A stretch of 60,000 nucleotides of DNA from Owenia fusiformis (Eukaryota > Annelida > Polychaeta > Sabellida > Oweniidae): contig CAIIXF020000011.1 in NCBI GenBank assembly GCA_903813345.2, forward strand, positions 21,437,754 to 21,497,753, given 5' to 3'. Position numbers and translations under genes: made by a program. The notes beneath the pieces were generated by a model. The model was given only the letters and a program-made list of their open reading frames with translations, ran no database searches and was not told where the DNA came from. Below are positions 21,065-34,300 of this stretch, in pieces; within the stretch, counting starts at the first letter, position 1, and each line of letters opens with the position of its first letter.

Positions 21065-24000
21065 CATTCTGTTACATATTGATAAAGCAAATGAGATTCA
21101 TGATATTGTACATTTGTACTTTCTCAAACATTTTTGTACAGTAAGATTTAACTATTAAAATATATATTTCATTACTCACAGTACTTTGATTAATTAGGTT
21201 TTCTCATAAACATGTTGCTCAATTCATGAGAGCTCTCCAAAGGAAAGTTCCTGAATCTTCTATTGGGTGTTTCATACATTATCCAGCATTAAATATTTGG
21301 TGTCTCATGGATTTTAGATTTGTTCAATGTCATGTCATTAAATTTTAATTGAGCAATTTACAATATCTTATTTTGCATATTCTATTATTTCAAAACTGAA
21401 TTGATATTAATTTTTTGAACAAAACAGCTGGAGAAAATAACATTACACTTACAAAAACTGTGAATCTTTCCTAAATTAGTGTATTTGTACATAATGTGAG
21501 GTGTACATTTCTTCATGTTAAAGAGTAATGTTAATATTGTACATAATGTATTATATTACTAAATGCTAAATGTAAGCTGGAGATGAATCGTGAGTGGATT
21601 CTAATGCTAGAACACAAAAAATAACCCAACTGGACTGTATTTCAGCAATCTCACCTGAAATATAAAGGAGGGGTTGGGGTGGGGAGTGGGGGTCAGGAAT
21701 CCCATTTTTTAATGAAAATACAACGGTTCAAAATGTTTTGGGAATTGGAAACAAAATGCAAAATGGTAATGAAAATAGGGAAGATTCTCCTTCTTGGAGA
21801 ATCAATGCATATGTTACATTTGATGGACTTGTCATTTATGTAACTTTATAATGATTCCATAACCTAACTCAGAATCAGTGAATTAAAGAGGGGTGGGCGT
21901 GTATCAGTTTGAGATATGAGTGATCAAAGTATTATTGATTATTAATTGTGCTCTACCAAAATGAACTTCTAAAAACGGTACTAGGAAATCGCTTGATCTA
22001 AATGTTGCTGTATCATATTTTCTACAAGTCTCGCTGTATATGTATGCATTAACATATCATCTAATTGTTATTAATACAAACTATAGTATTGTCACAAAAT
22101 GTAAAATAGATCATTTTTGAAGTATGTTAATTTGTGTGAAACCCTATTGTTGGAATTGATTGAAAATGTGAAAATGCTTAGATTTTGTTATATGATGCAA
22201 CTCATTCGGTGTATCAGAGATATTAGAATTAAATAGTTACATGCGTGTCATTCGATGCAGTTTTTTATATAAGTTAAAATTGATATATGAACAGAGCCTG
22301 GAGTAATTAAATTCAATGTTGAGCATCATTTTGTCAAGAATAAAGCATTTTTGTACAACAGATTCTACAGAATTTTAAGTACAATATGTTTAAAAGCACA
22401 CATTTCTGGCAAAACAGACAATAGTATTGAAGAACCAGAATTTATTTTCTATAAAGCCAACATGAATTAAATTCATTTTATAGTTTAAGATAAATTCAAG
22501 AGGATACACTAAAGCCTAATTATTTGAGATAATTTTGCAATAGATTTCCAGGCAATCTCAAATCGCCATGGTAGCAAGCAATACACTGTCGTTATGGTGT
22601 TGTATGTAAGAGTGTAGATAGGCAATATGATGTATAGATACTGTATGCAGCTTTGGGAACCTATCAATACAGCGATGTACTATTAAAATGGAAATGACAA
22701 TGCTTTAAGTTGACCCCTTTCCAACCCTAAAAATGTCATTGATGGTAAAACTGATTTTTTGTAATTGTGCAATGTCAAAGGGAAGATTTACACAAAAGAT
22801 GGGGCCATTTTGGTTTTTTATTAACGACAGACAAATGGAACGTTTTTAGTGTCAACGTGTACCACTGACATTAAGATTCTCGTTGTACACAAAGCTATCC
22901 TTATATTGATATACAGATTTTAGTATCCTTTATCACCAACATATTTTGATTAATCAAGATAACAAAAATTGCCTTTTACCCCAACCCCTTTACATAATTA
23001 TTAATTACTTTAATTTTAATTGTAAATTAATATATTGATAGAATCCCTTAGTAGACCATTAAATGTCATGGCTTTATTATCCTGAACCATTCCTTCCCTC
23101 TTTAAATGAGGAAATTTGGATGTTATTGACCCATCTAGAGGTGAACAGTTTAAGTTGTACACCTCTATTCTAAACCAAGACTGTTGATGTATGACTGAGG
23201 GTCCAGTCAAAGGGAGAGGTATTCAAATAGACAATGGTCCCCATTACACAAGAGTTAAATTGCTTCATCAGAAAGTATTTTGACAAAAAAGCTTCGTAAT
23301 GAAGGATTTTGTGCAACACCTCAAAATACTTCGTAATAAACAAAGCAACTATCTTGGTTGGGGTTACCCAGCAAATTGCTTTGTTTGTTGTGAAGTATTT
23401 TGACAAATGAGCTTTGTAATGAAGAACTCTCTATTAGTACATGTACCTTAAAGGTAGAATCATTCATTGCTTACTATCTTATTACTTTGTTATGAAGCAA
23501 ATTATCCTGCTCTAACTGATAACTAATGGATGATCAGAGAAGACGATAATATGGTTTGGAGTGAAAATCTGTCGGACTCTACCTTTAAGGTAGGCTAAGT
23601 AGAAAGAGTATTAAGTCGGGTCTATTACATGTAGACTTGTTATTACTGATGTAAAACCATCCTACTCTATCTACCTTAGTCGTGTTATTATTAAAGTGTA
23701 TTATTGTATGACGGTGATATTAATAGAACTTTTGCAAACTCATTTATTTCTCACTTATACCTTAAGATTATTTAGAAAGATAATGGAGAAACAATTATAA
23801 TACTTACTTTTTCTTAAACATGGACAAGTATATGTATATATCATAGTAATAATTATAATAAGTTAAAGAAACCTCCCTATTATCTTTTTTTTAATTCAGC
23901 ATATTTAGAGTGAGTTATAAATGAGCCCTGCAGAATCTCTCTATTGTAAGATTAGGCTCACTTTTGGAAAGTAGACGTAACGTTCCTTACAATATCTGTT

Positions 24001-24128
24001 TAGAATACAAGCATAGCTTATCTTGTTATTTCTGTATTATATCTATGTAAATGAAACATAATTGCAATATAAATAATGTTTTTAAAAAATTAATCACATT
24101 TGGTTTGTTTTTACTTTTTATGCCCCAG
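21065..24128. other. Long stretch without a recognised gene
   Basis: AT-rich. It includes a hairpin-forming segment (AAAATACTTCGTAATAAACA near 23322, inverted near 23380) with a related direct repeat near 23272, and an inverted repeat around TACCTTAAAGGTAGA (23444) and CTACCTTTAAGGTAGG (23579). It may be an intron of the CUB gene if the 24129 exon is real. Confidence 0.5.
23322..23404. repeat. Imperfect hairpin with flanking direct repeat
   Basis: CAAAATACTTCGTAATAAAC is followed about 30 nt later by its imperfect inverse (GTTTGTTGTGAAGTATTTTG), continued by AAAGCAA / TTGCTTT. The same AGTATTTTGACAAA..AGCTT word occurs at 23272 and 23394. Confidence 0.6.
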
Positions 24129-24174
24129 ATAGACAGACGATATATTGTAAAAAAGATGCGCTATTCCGGATGTT
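24129..24174 (+). CDS. Possible 46-nt microexon continuing the CUB gene
   Basis: A strong acceptor (TTTTTACTTTTTATGCCCCAG) and a strong donor (TT|GTAAGT) bound 46 nt. With the single base left by the 17834-18042 exon it reads D-R-Q-T-I-Y-C-K-K-D-A-L-F-R-M without a stop. Phase compatibility and good splice sites are the only evidence; it would follow a 6.1-kb intron. Confidence 0.3.
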
Positions 24175-25429
24175 GTAAGTTTGACCTGAAAGACATTTGT
24201 TATTAAATCATGTTTGTATGTTGGTAGTATTATCTGAAGGAAATGGTTTTGGCTTTTTGCCTCCATAATGTAAACATCAAGTCTTAAAGTGTCTTATTGG
24301 AGTTGTGATGGTTAATTGGCTTTGACAGCTTAGCCATACAAAGGAGGTATTCTAATGCACGATTATACACACTAGTGTGATGTTAATCTCCATGACTGGG
24401 AACAGACCTCCAGTGTTCTCTTTTCAGTCATGGATGCTGTACATAAGTACTTGTAAGTACATAAGTATATATATTTATCCGATGGATACTAAATATATAT
24501 GGGGATACCAACACAAGATAATTTTCGTATACGCCACTAAAATCGTAGCCGATCCATATGACGTGAAAATCGTATCCGACGGATACAATTTCAAAAAATA
24601 TTTTGAAAAAAAATATTTGAAAAATTTGAAATTTTGAAAAAAAATTGATAAAAAATTGAAAATTAATCTGAAAAACAATTTGAAAATAAAATTATAGGAA
24701 TAAAAAAATTGAAAAGTTCCAAGCTTATATGCTCAGTAAAAATGAGTTAAATTTTTTCATGCAATCATTTTATAGAAATAAGGTCACAGAAAATAAAATG
24801 AAAAATAGAACAGAATTAGAAAACAACTTTAGGTCAAATTATTTGAAGACCATACAAAAATAGCGACCATCGCTGCGCTCACTCGTGGAGATGAGCGATA
24901 TCCACTCATGGATAAAAATGGTATCCCTCAAAAATCATAGGATATCCTCTATATATACATAAGTACACCACTGTCTCCATTGCACCCTTTAAAAAGAGTT
25001 CACCAAACACATTTTTGTGGTCTTCAACACAACACAACACAACACAACACAAAACAAATCATTTCTTCTGTTAAAAAATAATTTATTTACACTGAAAGTG
25101 TGTGTTCCAACTCTAAGTAAATCGAGTTATTATGACTTCGAACATTATTACTATAACATTATTAATTAACACACAATTGGCACCTATCTGATTGTTTCTT
25201 GCAAAATATGCTACAATGAAAAAATCACAATTTCATGTCATAATTTAAAAGAGATCTTCAAATATAAAGAATTAACATTATCTATGTCATATGTGCACAG
25301 AAACATCTCATGCTGTTTACCATTCATACATGTTGCATAGGACGCAAAGTGTGTTACAACACTACTGTATTATATTTCCTCCTTACAACTTGACACAGGG
25401 AAAAATGTTATTTATTACATGTCAAGTAA
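24175..25429. other. Intergenic or 3' flank, AT-rich
   Basis: It contains an A/T-rich stretch of TTTGAAAAA words (about 24590-24700), a segment ending ATCATAGGATATCCT (24936-24950) that recurs near 42994, and a short (AACAC)n microsatellite at about 25028-25055. A TTTATT on the plus strand at 25411-25416 is a candidate poly(A) signal for the minus-strand transaldolase gene. Confidence 0.5.
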
Positions 25430-25600
25430 CAGGCCCGTAGCCAGGATTTGCCAAGGGGGAGTTCACTTTTTGAAAAATTCCAGGGAGGTTCACTCGTGAC
25501 AATTTTGGTCCAAAAATGACCAAAATCACATAAAAAGTGCTCAGAATGGTGAAAAACTGCACGATTTTGAACCCATCGAACACCCCTGGCTACGGGCCTG
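25430..25600. mobile_element. Non-autonomous DNA transposon, TIR CAGGCCCGTAGCCAGG, copy 2
   Basis: 171 bp with termini CAGGCCCGTAGCCAGG and CCTGGCTACGGGCCTG. Flanks AGTAA and CGTAA are an imperfect 5-bp duplication. The interior matches the reverse complement of the 13635-13842 copy (GTGCTCAGAATGGTGAAAAA and others). Confidence 0.8.
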
Positions 25601-26365
25601 CGTAATTACATAATTGTATGTTAAAGCTATTTTTGGGTCTATTTATCTATTTCACTGTAAAGGCATTTTAGTACAAAATTACAAAACCCATGCAGGAATC
25701 AATCAACAAAAATAGACTATCATCATTATTTAAGTTGTCATAAATATATGGATAGTTTATGGTTCATACACATAAACAATTCTGTCTCTATATCATGTAA
25801 AATAATGAGGTATGTAAGCATATACTTGAATGCATATGGAAATCTAACATTTGTATATAATATGAAATTCCTAGAACATTCTAACCTTAAGTGTCTATAA
25901 TTCTGCAATTCAATAACAAATGGTTATGAATGTGTATGAAAACCTAAATTTGGCATTTGATTTGAACACATTATTGGATCATTGACATACATTACAATCT
26001 TTCAAAAAATATCCTCAGACCAGGGAAAATAAATTATATGATTAGTTTTATATTTTGTTGGAAAGACCTAGACTTTTTTCTCATCTTATGGCAGTTAAAA
26101 CTTGACTGATTGTGCAAAAAAACATCCGTTTCTGTCTCAAATATGGTTTACATGTATTTTGCACTTTGAACACATGGGTTTTACTTTTACAGTAGTTACA
26201 TTAAACATGACAAACTTATAGTCTATTTCCCCTGGCCTAAGAAAACTAAAAGAAAATAGTCACTGGTTTTAGCACTGTTTTTCCCTACCTCTCACCAACA
26301 TGAATTTTTGAGTCCCAAAGGTTAACAGGTAAGTATTTGGTAATGAGTATTTATGCTACTAGATC
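25601..26365. other. 3' flank / probable 3' UTR of the transaldolase gene
   Basis: AT-rich sequence downstream (minus-strand sense) of the transaldolase stop. No coding segment was recognised. If the poly(A) signal is the TTTATT at 25411, this whole stretch and the copy 2 transposon are 3' UTR. Confidence 0.45.
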
Positions 26366-29300
26366 TTAAGCTAGTTTTTCGCGAATCATATTCTCTAGTT
26401 TTACAGCATCGATTGCAAATTTCCTGATTCCCTCTGAAAGTTTGTTGACGGCCATTTCATCTTCATTGAGCATCCATCTGTATTGCTTCTCAGTCAGAGA
26501 GATCTTCTCCAGATCGAGACTTTTGGCTGAAATATCAACAAAATTAAAATAACAGTAAAACTTCTATAACACGTCAAATTTAACAACGAAACACCACTAT
26601 AAATTTAACATATCTCATTGCGAATGTGAATGCTTATTTCAGTCCTGGGTCCAAACCTTGCAAAAATTGCTTTAAACCTCCACATTAAAAAGCCTTGAAA
26701 TGTGAATACCTGCCAAGAGAAACACTTTCGGCCAGTTCCTATGGTGTTTGGATTAGACAAGTTATACTGGATTGCAGTAACATACAGTTATAGTAAGGAT
26801 TGTCTAATGAATTTTGAAGATAATAATTTTTAATATTCAAAGCTAAAATTTCATCAGTTGATAATATTGAGATCATTCGTGATTAATAAAAGGATTTCAA
26901 AAAAGATATTTTGATCCGGTATGAACTCCTTAAAATACAGCGATACACATATACCAGGTAATACCATGGATCCTTAAGTGGCTTAGAGCAAGATCAGTGG
27001 TCTTAACCAACCAACACACTACAACAGGAGTGTTAGAGTACTGTACTGATGTAGCCGTAATAAGCAATGTAGCGTACCTGCTTCCTGAGAAAGTTGCATA
27101 GGCACTGTCACGTTAGACTGGGATAGTTCCTCCAGTAGACCAGGACTGAAATATGAAAAATTGTCAAAGGGTCACTTTACCAGGATAAGCAATATCTTGT
27201 AAAACTTTATTTTGCAATCAAATATAAGACAGCTTTTTAAACCATTTTCTAATTTCGTTCATATCTGAAATCAAAATTCATCCTTATAAAAAAGTGAGAA
27301 CACCTTGAACATGCCTCATTATGTGCCAATTTTGTTGAGTTCGACATCAATAAATATTCATAATCTCAAGCTTTGTACCAACACTATTTAGAAATTGTAT
27401 AAAAACTTACGAAATGGTAAGAAGATCACAACCACACAGGGCTTTGATTTGGTCAGTGTTTCTGAAAGAGGCCCCCATCACAACAGTCTTGTAGTCAAAC
27501 TTCTTGTAGTAGTTGTAGATCTTGGTTACACTTTTAACACCTGGAAATGATAAATATAACATTGAAAAACCTTCAATGTTGGTAGGTGTCCACTAGAGAG
27601 AGGTGTTCACTAAGACAGCTTTTACAGTACAGTTTTATGTAATAACCACCAACCTGGATCATCTAATGGTTCAAATGTTTTCTGTCCTGTTGCCTTGACG
27701 AAGAAATCATAGATGCGTCCCACGAATGGTGAGATCAGAGTAACGCCTGCTTCAGCACAGCATACTGCCTGCAACCAGTCAATGAGTTAATATACTTGTA
27801 AATGAAACAAAGTGTTCATGTTTCAAATGGAGGTCTCTTGCACTAAGCAGGGCTTTATGCAATAAATATGACATTGCATGATAAAGGTATTGATTAATTA
27901 ATCTCTAAAATCATATTTAATTAAACCTAGAATTAAACTAAAAATTGACTGGCCTGGTAGTTATTTAGAGAATGTTGATTCATTTTGGGCAATGTTTTGG
28001 CAGTTACTGCACTTATAGATGTGCAGGATTGATGTACATGTACAAGACTCCTTACCTGTGCAAAGGAAAACAGAAGTGTCATATTGCAGTGAATGCCTTC
28101 CGCCTCAAGCACCCTGTAAAACAACACATTTTATGATAAGACAACACAATATTAGTGCCAACACACTGTATGTTACAATACAATAAATGTTACAACACAC
28201 AATATGTACAACACATTTCAGTGATCTCCCCAGCATTAAAGCAAGTGGGCGCAGCATCCCCCTAAGATTTTGAAAAAAGGCTTGCACCCACCTGAAAATC
28301 CATTTGCACTCACTTGAAAATGAGAAAAATCATGAAAAATTGGCATATTTTGACCAATGAGAATTTTGCACCCACCCGAAGAAAAATCCTGAGGAGATCA
28401 TTGCATTCATATTACATTTCACTACATGTTGCAACACATTTTACATTATATGTACATTTATATGTCATAACAACACATACAAACAACAAAATATTCAAAC
28501 ACCCTTGGCAATTATTTTGTGATCACTCTGCTAGAACAACTGATTCTATGAATGTATATTTTCTACCAATGTGGTCCACCAATTTCAGAATCTAGGTAAG
28601 CAATAAAAACGTATCCATTATTTCTACATGTGAATGATGTGCAAGTCACATATAAAATGTATGTAAAATTTACTTTGCAGCTTGAATTCCCTCCCAGGTG
28701 GTACTGAGTTTAATTAGAATCCTTTCTCTTGGTATTCCTGCTTCTTCGTACATCTTAATGAACTGGCGACCTTTAGCAATTGAACCACCTACATCAAATG
28801 ATAACCTAGAAAGTAGAAACCAAACAATTTATACATTTATTGTTCTAGTAGTTGAGAGTCATTTCTGAACTGGCAGCAAAATTGTAAATTTACAAACTTT
28901 GAAGGAGATTTCTGTTGAACACTGAGCAACATTTTAACTTTTCGTTTTTTTCACAAGGATTGGTATCAATATGGCGAACTGAATTAAACATTGTCTTTCT
29001 CTTAAGCCAATTATTGAAAACATTCTGTAAAAAGCACGGTCCTTTATGTAATGGTCACTGAATGACAACAATTTAATCGGAAAATATATTTTTTTTATAA
29101 CTGTTTTTGTTAACAATTTTCGATTTTTTGATATGAAAATTTAGTTGATTTAACAAAAAGTATTAAAAAATTAAAAAAAAAACACCTATAAATAGATAAA
29201 AATTAAAGTAAACCTTTTATTTGATTAACAAGATTAAATCAACTTTACTTTGTCAATTACAATATTTATAGACCTACAGACGTGTTTATGTCATTTTGTT

Positions 29301-30941
29301 CCAATGAGGATGGATAGATATTTCATTGATACCAAAAACAAAAGAAGTGTCTGATGTGTTTTCTAAAACAATATAGAGAAAATTATATATATATTTTTTC
29401 AAATTAAACTGATTATTAGATTGACAATGTGTAAAATTGATTGTGATCCTGATCACAAGTGTTTTGAAGAGCTTTCATTAAAATCTTAAAAATATAATTC
29501 AATTTACACAAACTATGGTTAAGTGACAGACAGAATAAGCGATTATTAGAAAAAGTGATGGTAAAAGTGGGGGGAAATTGGGATGATTGAAACTCACCTT
29601 GCATCTACTTCAGTAGAAACTCTACCAGGTATAAGTTTAAGTATCTCCGTCCCAAACAACACAAACAACCTGTCACTTGCTAGTTCAACTTGCTCATCAA
29701 TGCTTGTTCCATTGGCTTTAGCATATGCGATTGCCTGATCCACAAGAGGCTGATATTGCTCCATCTTAGATGCAGCCAAGATCAGTGATGGATTGGTGGT
29801 CGCATCAGTTGGCTTGTACTTCTTCATGGCTGTAAAAGAACCAAAATGTAGATACATTAGGATTTTTTCTCAAGTACATGTACGTGTACATGTAGTTCTC
29901 ATTTTCACAATTCAGACCAAAATGAGTCAAAATATGCTCATTTTTTTCATGATTTTTCTCAATCTCAAGTGGGTGCAAATGGATTTTCAGGTGGGTGCAA
30001 AGTGCAAACCTGTCTTTAAGATCTCACATGGGTGCAGCGCTGCGTCCACTTGCTTTCAGAGATACTTGAGAGATCACTGCCCCTATAAACACATTCTAGA
30101 AGAGGCCTTGGAAGGAATCTACCTACTATCTTGGTTATTCCTCTTATTGTAGGGAACATACATGAACGTGGTAGTTCAGGGGAATACACATGTAGAAGAT
30201 GCATTTAAGGAAGAGTTCATTAGGAGTTCATGGATGTTTTGAGTTGTTGTTATTTTAGTGTGTAAGGTATACCTCATACAAGATTGTAAAAGCATGGGCA
30301 ACAGTTACCCTACCCTAACTACTTGTGTATTGAAACCTTGAGGTTGAGAAACGTTGTCATTACATGAAGTTGACACAAAGCTAAAATTTTATCAAAACAG
30401 TCACTAATCCACTTTAAGTCCAATAGTATATTCATGACAAACGATAGAGTCTTGTGGCAGGATATCCAAAACATTTTTTATGCAATTTTTCCTAAGAGTT
30501 TCATTTCTGTTTTGTCAAACATGGCAGATAAACCATCATTTAAGAGAAACACATAGATTAGGCTAATCTAAAGAACAAAGTCCCTCGATTGAAAGGAATT
30601 GCAATTGACTGGATCCACACTGAATCCCCGGGACTGGATCTCGATTGATTGGTGATTGTGGTTTACCAGATAGCTCCTGCATGTTGAATCTTATTCATTA
30701 TGACAATTTATTAAAAAAGCGTAATGTCCCAAGGTTAGTCGTATATTTTCTTTAGAATGAACAATTTTGTCCTATCATTAGGCTCTGGAACAAAACACAT
30801 TGTCATGATGACTTTCTTTAGAGAAAAATAAAACAAATATTTACCTTCAAAATCTCCGGTGTCAGCTACTACAATTGTTTTTGATTTCAACTGCTCCAAA
30901 GCACTGGACATCTTGGCAACCTTGGCTTCTGGTTCTCCCAT
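26366..30941 (-). CDS. TALDO1: Transaldolase (complete, 8 exons)
   Basis: Cytosolic enzyme of the non-oxidative pentose-phosphate pathway, moving a dihydroxyacetone unit between sedoheptulose-7-phosphate and glyceraldehyde-3-phosphate. Coding exons in transcript order: 30941-30845, 29829-29598, 28805-28674, 28113-28056, 27768-27654, 27540-27411, 27145-27078, 26526-26366. All junctions are GT-AG and phases agree, giving 993 nt, 330 residues, close to the 337 of the human enzyme. Signature 1 (D-A-T-T-N-P-S-L) spans residues 41-48. Asp27, Asn45, Glu106 and the Schiff-base Lys142 ([11 protein letters not shown]) fall at the human positions. The C-terminus reads [13 protein letters not shown]. The start is the ATG at 30941, with no other in-frame ATG upstream in the exon. 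VTA1 starts 339 bp away on the other strand. Introns 1 and 3 hold two inverted copies of one short repeat. Confidence 0.97.
28219..28403. repeat. Short interspersed repeat in transaldolase intron 3, copy 1
   Basis: Bounded by CAGTGATCTCC and GGAGATCATTG, with CACCCACCTGAAAATCCATT in the middle. It matches the reverse complement of 29905-30080. Probably a MITE with short terminal inverted repeats; no tail or tRNA-like head suggests a SINE. Confidence 0.65.
29905..30080. repeat. Short interspersed repeat in transaldolase intron 1, copy 2
   Basis: Inverted relative to 28219-28403 (AATGGATTTTCAGGTGGGTG, then AGAGATCACTG at the right end). The left end is diverged. The two copies in one transcript could pair and bring exons 2 and 3 into a loop. 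Confidence 0.6.
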
Positions 30942-31280
30942 TTCAAAATTAAGATTTATGCTGAATAATCTCTAACAATGTTAATAAATTCACCGGCTTT
31001 TGTATTTTGCACCAACTTCCTGCTGAACAGTGACACCTGGTGGTGACCTCAATACACTGTGAAAATCCCTGTTCAAACTAGAATATGGCACTGTGATTTA
31101 TTTATTTCAAGTGAGAATATATTCCTCGAGAGCAAAAGGTTGAATCAAATAATCAAAAAAGACCAGATGTATCTTATGGAATGTGATTAGAAATGGCAAA
31201 AGTTAAAGGAAATAATTTTTCTAACCAGTCTCAACTTTTGATCCATCAACTTACCAAAATATTTTCCACAAAAACTGAAA
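30942..31280. promoter_or_regulatory. Probable bidirectional promoter of TALDO1 and VTA1
   Basis: Only 339 bp separate the two divergent start codons, so both 5' UTRs and both core promoters must lie here unless there are distant non-coding exons. No convincing TATA box is placed for either gene. The segment has GACACCTGGTGGTGACCTC (near 31033), which is partly palindromic and could bind a regulator. That is a guess. Confidence 0.6.
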
Positions 31281-31377
31281 ATGCCAGGAGCAGTTCCTCC
31301 AAGCCTCAAAGCTATCAATCACTACTTGAAGCTTGCTACTGAATATGATAAACGAGATCAAGTTGTATCATATTACT
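31281..31377 (+). CDS. VTA1: VTA1 exon 1
   Basis: ATG at 31281 (context CTGAAAATG), reading M-P-G-A-V-P-P-S-L-K-A-I, then D-K-R-D-Q-V-V-S-Y-Y and one base of the Cys codon; donor GTAAGT. It lies 10.8 kb from exon 2 and is too short to appear as a long open frame, but it matches the family N-terminus and the phase needed by exon 2. Confidence 0.95.
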
Positions 31378-34300
31378 GTAAGTAGTTTATATTTTCATTA
31401 TCTGGTCATCACATCTCAAAATTATCAATGAAAATTGAAGGGTCCAAAATTCAATATTTATTTATTTTTTCTTAGGCTAGGCTAGGCTTAGTCCAACAAC
31501 ATTAGACCTAGCCTGGGCCTCGTTGCTTATCTGACATGTCTAAGAAAATTCCTAATAGTAAAGAACGCCGTTATTGTTGAACGACGTTGAACTAGAGTCC
31601 ATTTCACTGCTTCATTTCGTCAGTAGAACGGCAAAAATAAGAAATTGGGAAACCATTGTGCAATAATATATGGAAAAGTATATTCATAATGTACATGAAT
31701 GACATTTTTATATCTTGGATTGCTTCTAGTTTGGCTTATAAAGTGTGTGGCCTCTTATATTTGGATGTTTCTCTGCCATGTTATTTTCAATAAGATTAAC
31801 ATGGCTGAAATTCTTCAAATTACAAGACGGCACAGGCTTATTGCACAAAAAACTAAAAAATCTGAAATATACAAAGATTTAGGGACAAAAATTTATGTCA
31901 TTTTGAAGTAAAGCTTTTTTTCTTTACAATGACGAGTTGAGAAATTTAAAAACATCCCACTTACTGAACTTTTAAACTTTTAAGGCATTTATTTTCAAAA
32001 AGCTTTACATTGGCGAAATTCCATTACATTCTTGGACTTAGATTATTTTGCGATTGAAAGTTGTGAACATTTATGGCATGGATTTTCAAAAAGCTTTACA
32101 TTGGCCATATTCCTTTACATTCTTGGACTTAGATTATTTTACGATCTATAGAAGTGAAATTTTACAGCATGCATTTTTAAAAAGCTTTACATTGGCCATA
32201 TTTCTTTACATTCTCGGACTTAGATTATTTTACGATCTATAGAAGTGAAGTTTTATGGCATACATTTTCAAAAAGCTTTACATTGGCCATATTCCTTTAC
32301 ATTCTTGGACTTAGATTATTTTACGATTTATACATGTACATGATAACTTTTAAGGCATGTATTTTCAAAAAGCTTTACATTGGCCATTTTCCTTTACATT
32401 CTTGGACTTAGAATATTTCACGAACCAAAGACATGAACTTTTTATGCAGGCATTTTCAAAAAGCTTTACATTGGCCATATTCCTTTACATTCTTGGACTT
32501 AGAATATTTCACGAAGCAAAGTTGTGAACTTTTTATGCAGGCATTTTCAAAAAGCTTTACATGGGCGAAATTCCATTACATTCTTGGACTTAGATTATTT
32601 TGCAATTGAAAGTTGTGAAATTCTATAGCATGCATTTTCAAAAAGCTTTACATTGGCCATATTCCTTTACATTCTTGGACTTAGATTATTTTACGATCTA
32701 TAGAAGCGAAATTTTATGGCATGCATTTTCAAAAAGCTTTACATTGGCCATTTTCCTTTACATTCTTGGACTTAGAATATTTTACGATATATACTTGATA
32801 ACTTTTAAGGCATGTATTTTCAAAAAGCTTTACATTGGCCATATTCCTTTACATTCTTGGACTTAGAATATTTCATGAAGCAAAGTTGTGAACTTTTTTT
32901 GCAGGCATTTTCAAAAAGCTTTACATTGGCGAAATTCCATTACATTCTTGGACTTAGATTATTTTGCGATTGAAAGTTGTGAACTTTTATAGCATGCATT
33001 TTCAAAAAGCTTTACATCGGCCATATTCCTTTACATTCTTAGACTTAGATTATTTAACGATCTATAGAAGTGAAATTTTATGGCATGCATTTTCAAAAAG
33101 CTTTACATTGGCCATTTTCCTTTACATTCTTGGACTTAGAATATTTTACGATATATACTTGATAACTTTTAAGGCATGTATTTTCAAAAAGCTTTACATT
33201 GGCCATATTCCTTTACATTCTTGGACTTAGAATATTTCACGAAGCAAAGTTGTGAACTTTTTTTGCAGGTATTTTCAAAAAGCTTTACATTGGCGAAATG
33301 CCATTACATTCTTGGACTTAGATTATTTTGCGATTGAAAGTTGTGAACTTTTATAGCATGCATTTTCAAAAAGCTTTACATTGGCCATATTCCTTTACAT
33401 TCTTGGACTTAGATTATTTAACGATCTATAGAAGTGAAATTTTATGGCATGCATTTTCAAAAAGCTTTACATTGGCCATTTTCCTTTACATTCTTGGACT
33501 TAGATTATTTTGAAATTGAAAGTTGTGAACTTTTATAGTATGCATTTTCAAAAAGCTTTACATTGGCCATATTCCATTACATTCTTGGACTTAGATTATT
33601 TTACGATGTAAACTTGTGAACTTTTATAGCAGGCATTTTCAAAAAGCTTTACATTGGCCATATTCCTTTACATTCTTGGACTTGGAATATTTTACGATCT
33701 ATAGAAGTGAAATTTTATGGCATCCATTTTCAAAAAGCTTTACATTGGCCATATTCCATTACATTTTTGGACTTAGATTATTTCAAGATTTAAAGTTGTA
33801 AACTATTATGAAATGTATTTTCAAAAAGCTTTACATTGGCCAAATTCCTTTACATTCCTGGATTTAGCTCATTTTACGATTTAGTTGTGAACTCTCATAG
33901 AATGCTGTACATGTATTTCCACGCTTTACAGTGTCCCCTTTCCTTTACTTATTTTGACTTATAGATTATTTGGTATTTGTTGGATTCTGTTCTTTCACGA
34001 CGTACAGTACATGTAGAATTGTAAAAACCATATGTCATTGGAGAGAATACAGTAAAGATCGCTAATATAAAGAAATGAACTTGCATAGACAATAGTATTG
34101 AAAGTGATTGAAGAAATTCCCAACAGAGCCCCTCAAATAGATGGGATTGTTTTCCCCGATCATCTTAAATACTTTCACAAGAGATGGTTGAAAATCGATC
34201 TAAAGTTATACCTTATATTTTCAATTTGATGATAGATCATGATTCCAGGTGGGAAAGTCGTGTAAAAGGCGAGAAATGTTAAAAGAAATGAGAAAGTTTG

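Noticed and set aside
30735-30844. Extension of transaldolase exon 1 past the donor
   Set aside because: The conserved sequence stops at G-D-F-E, where a GTAAAT donor lies; exon 2 continues the family sequence in phase.
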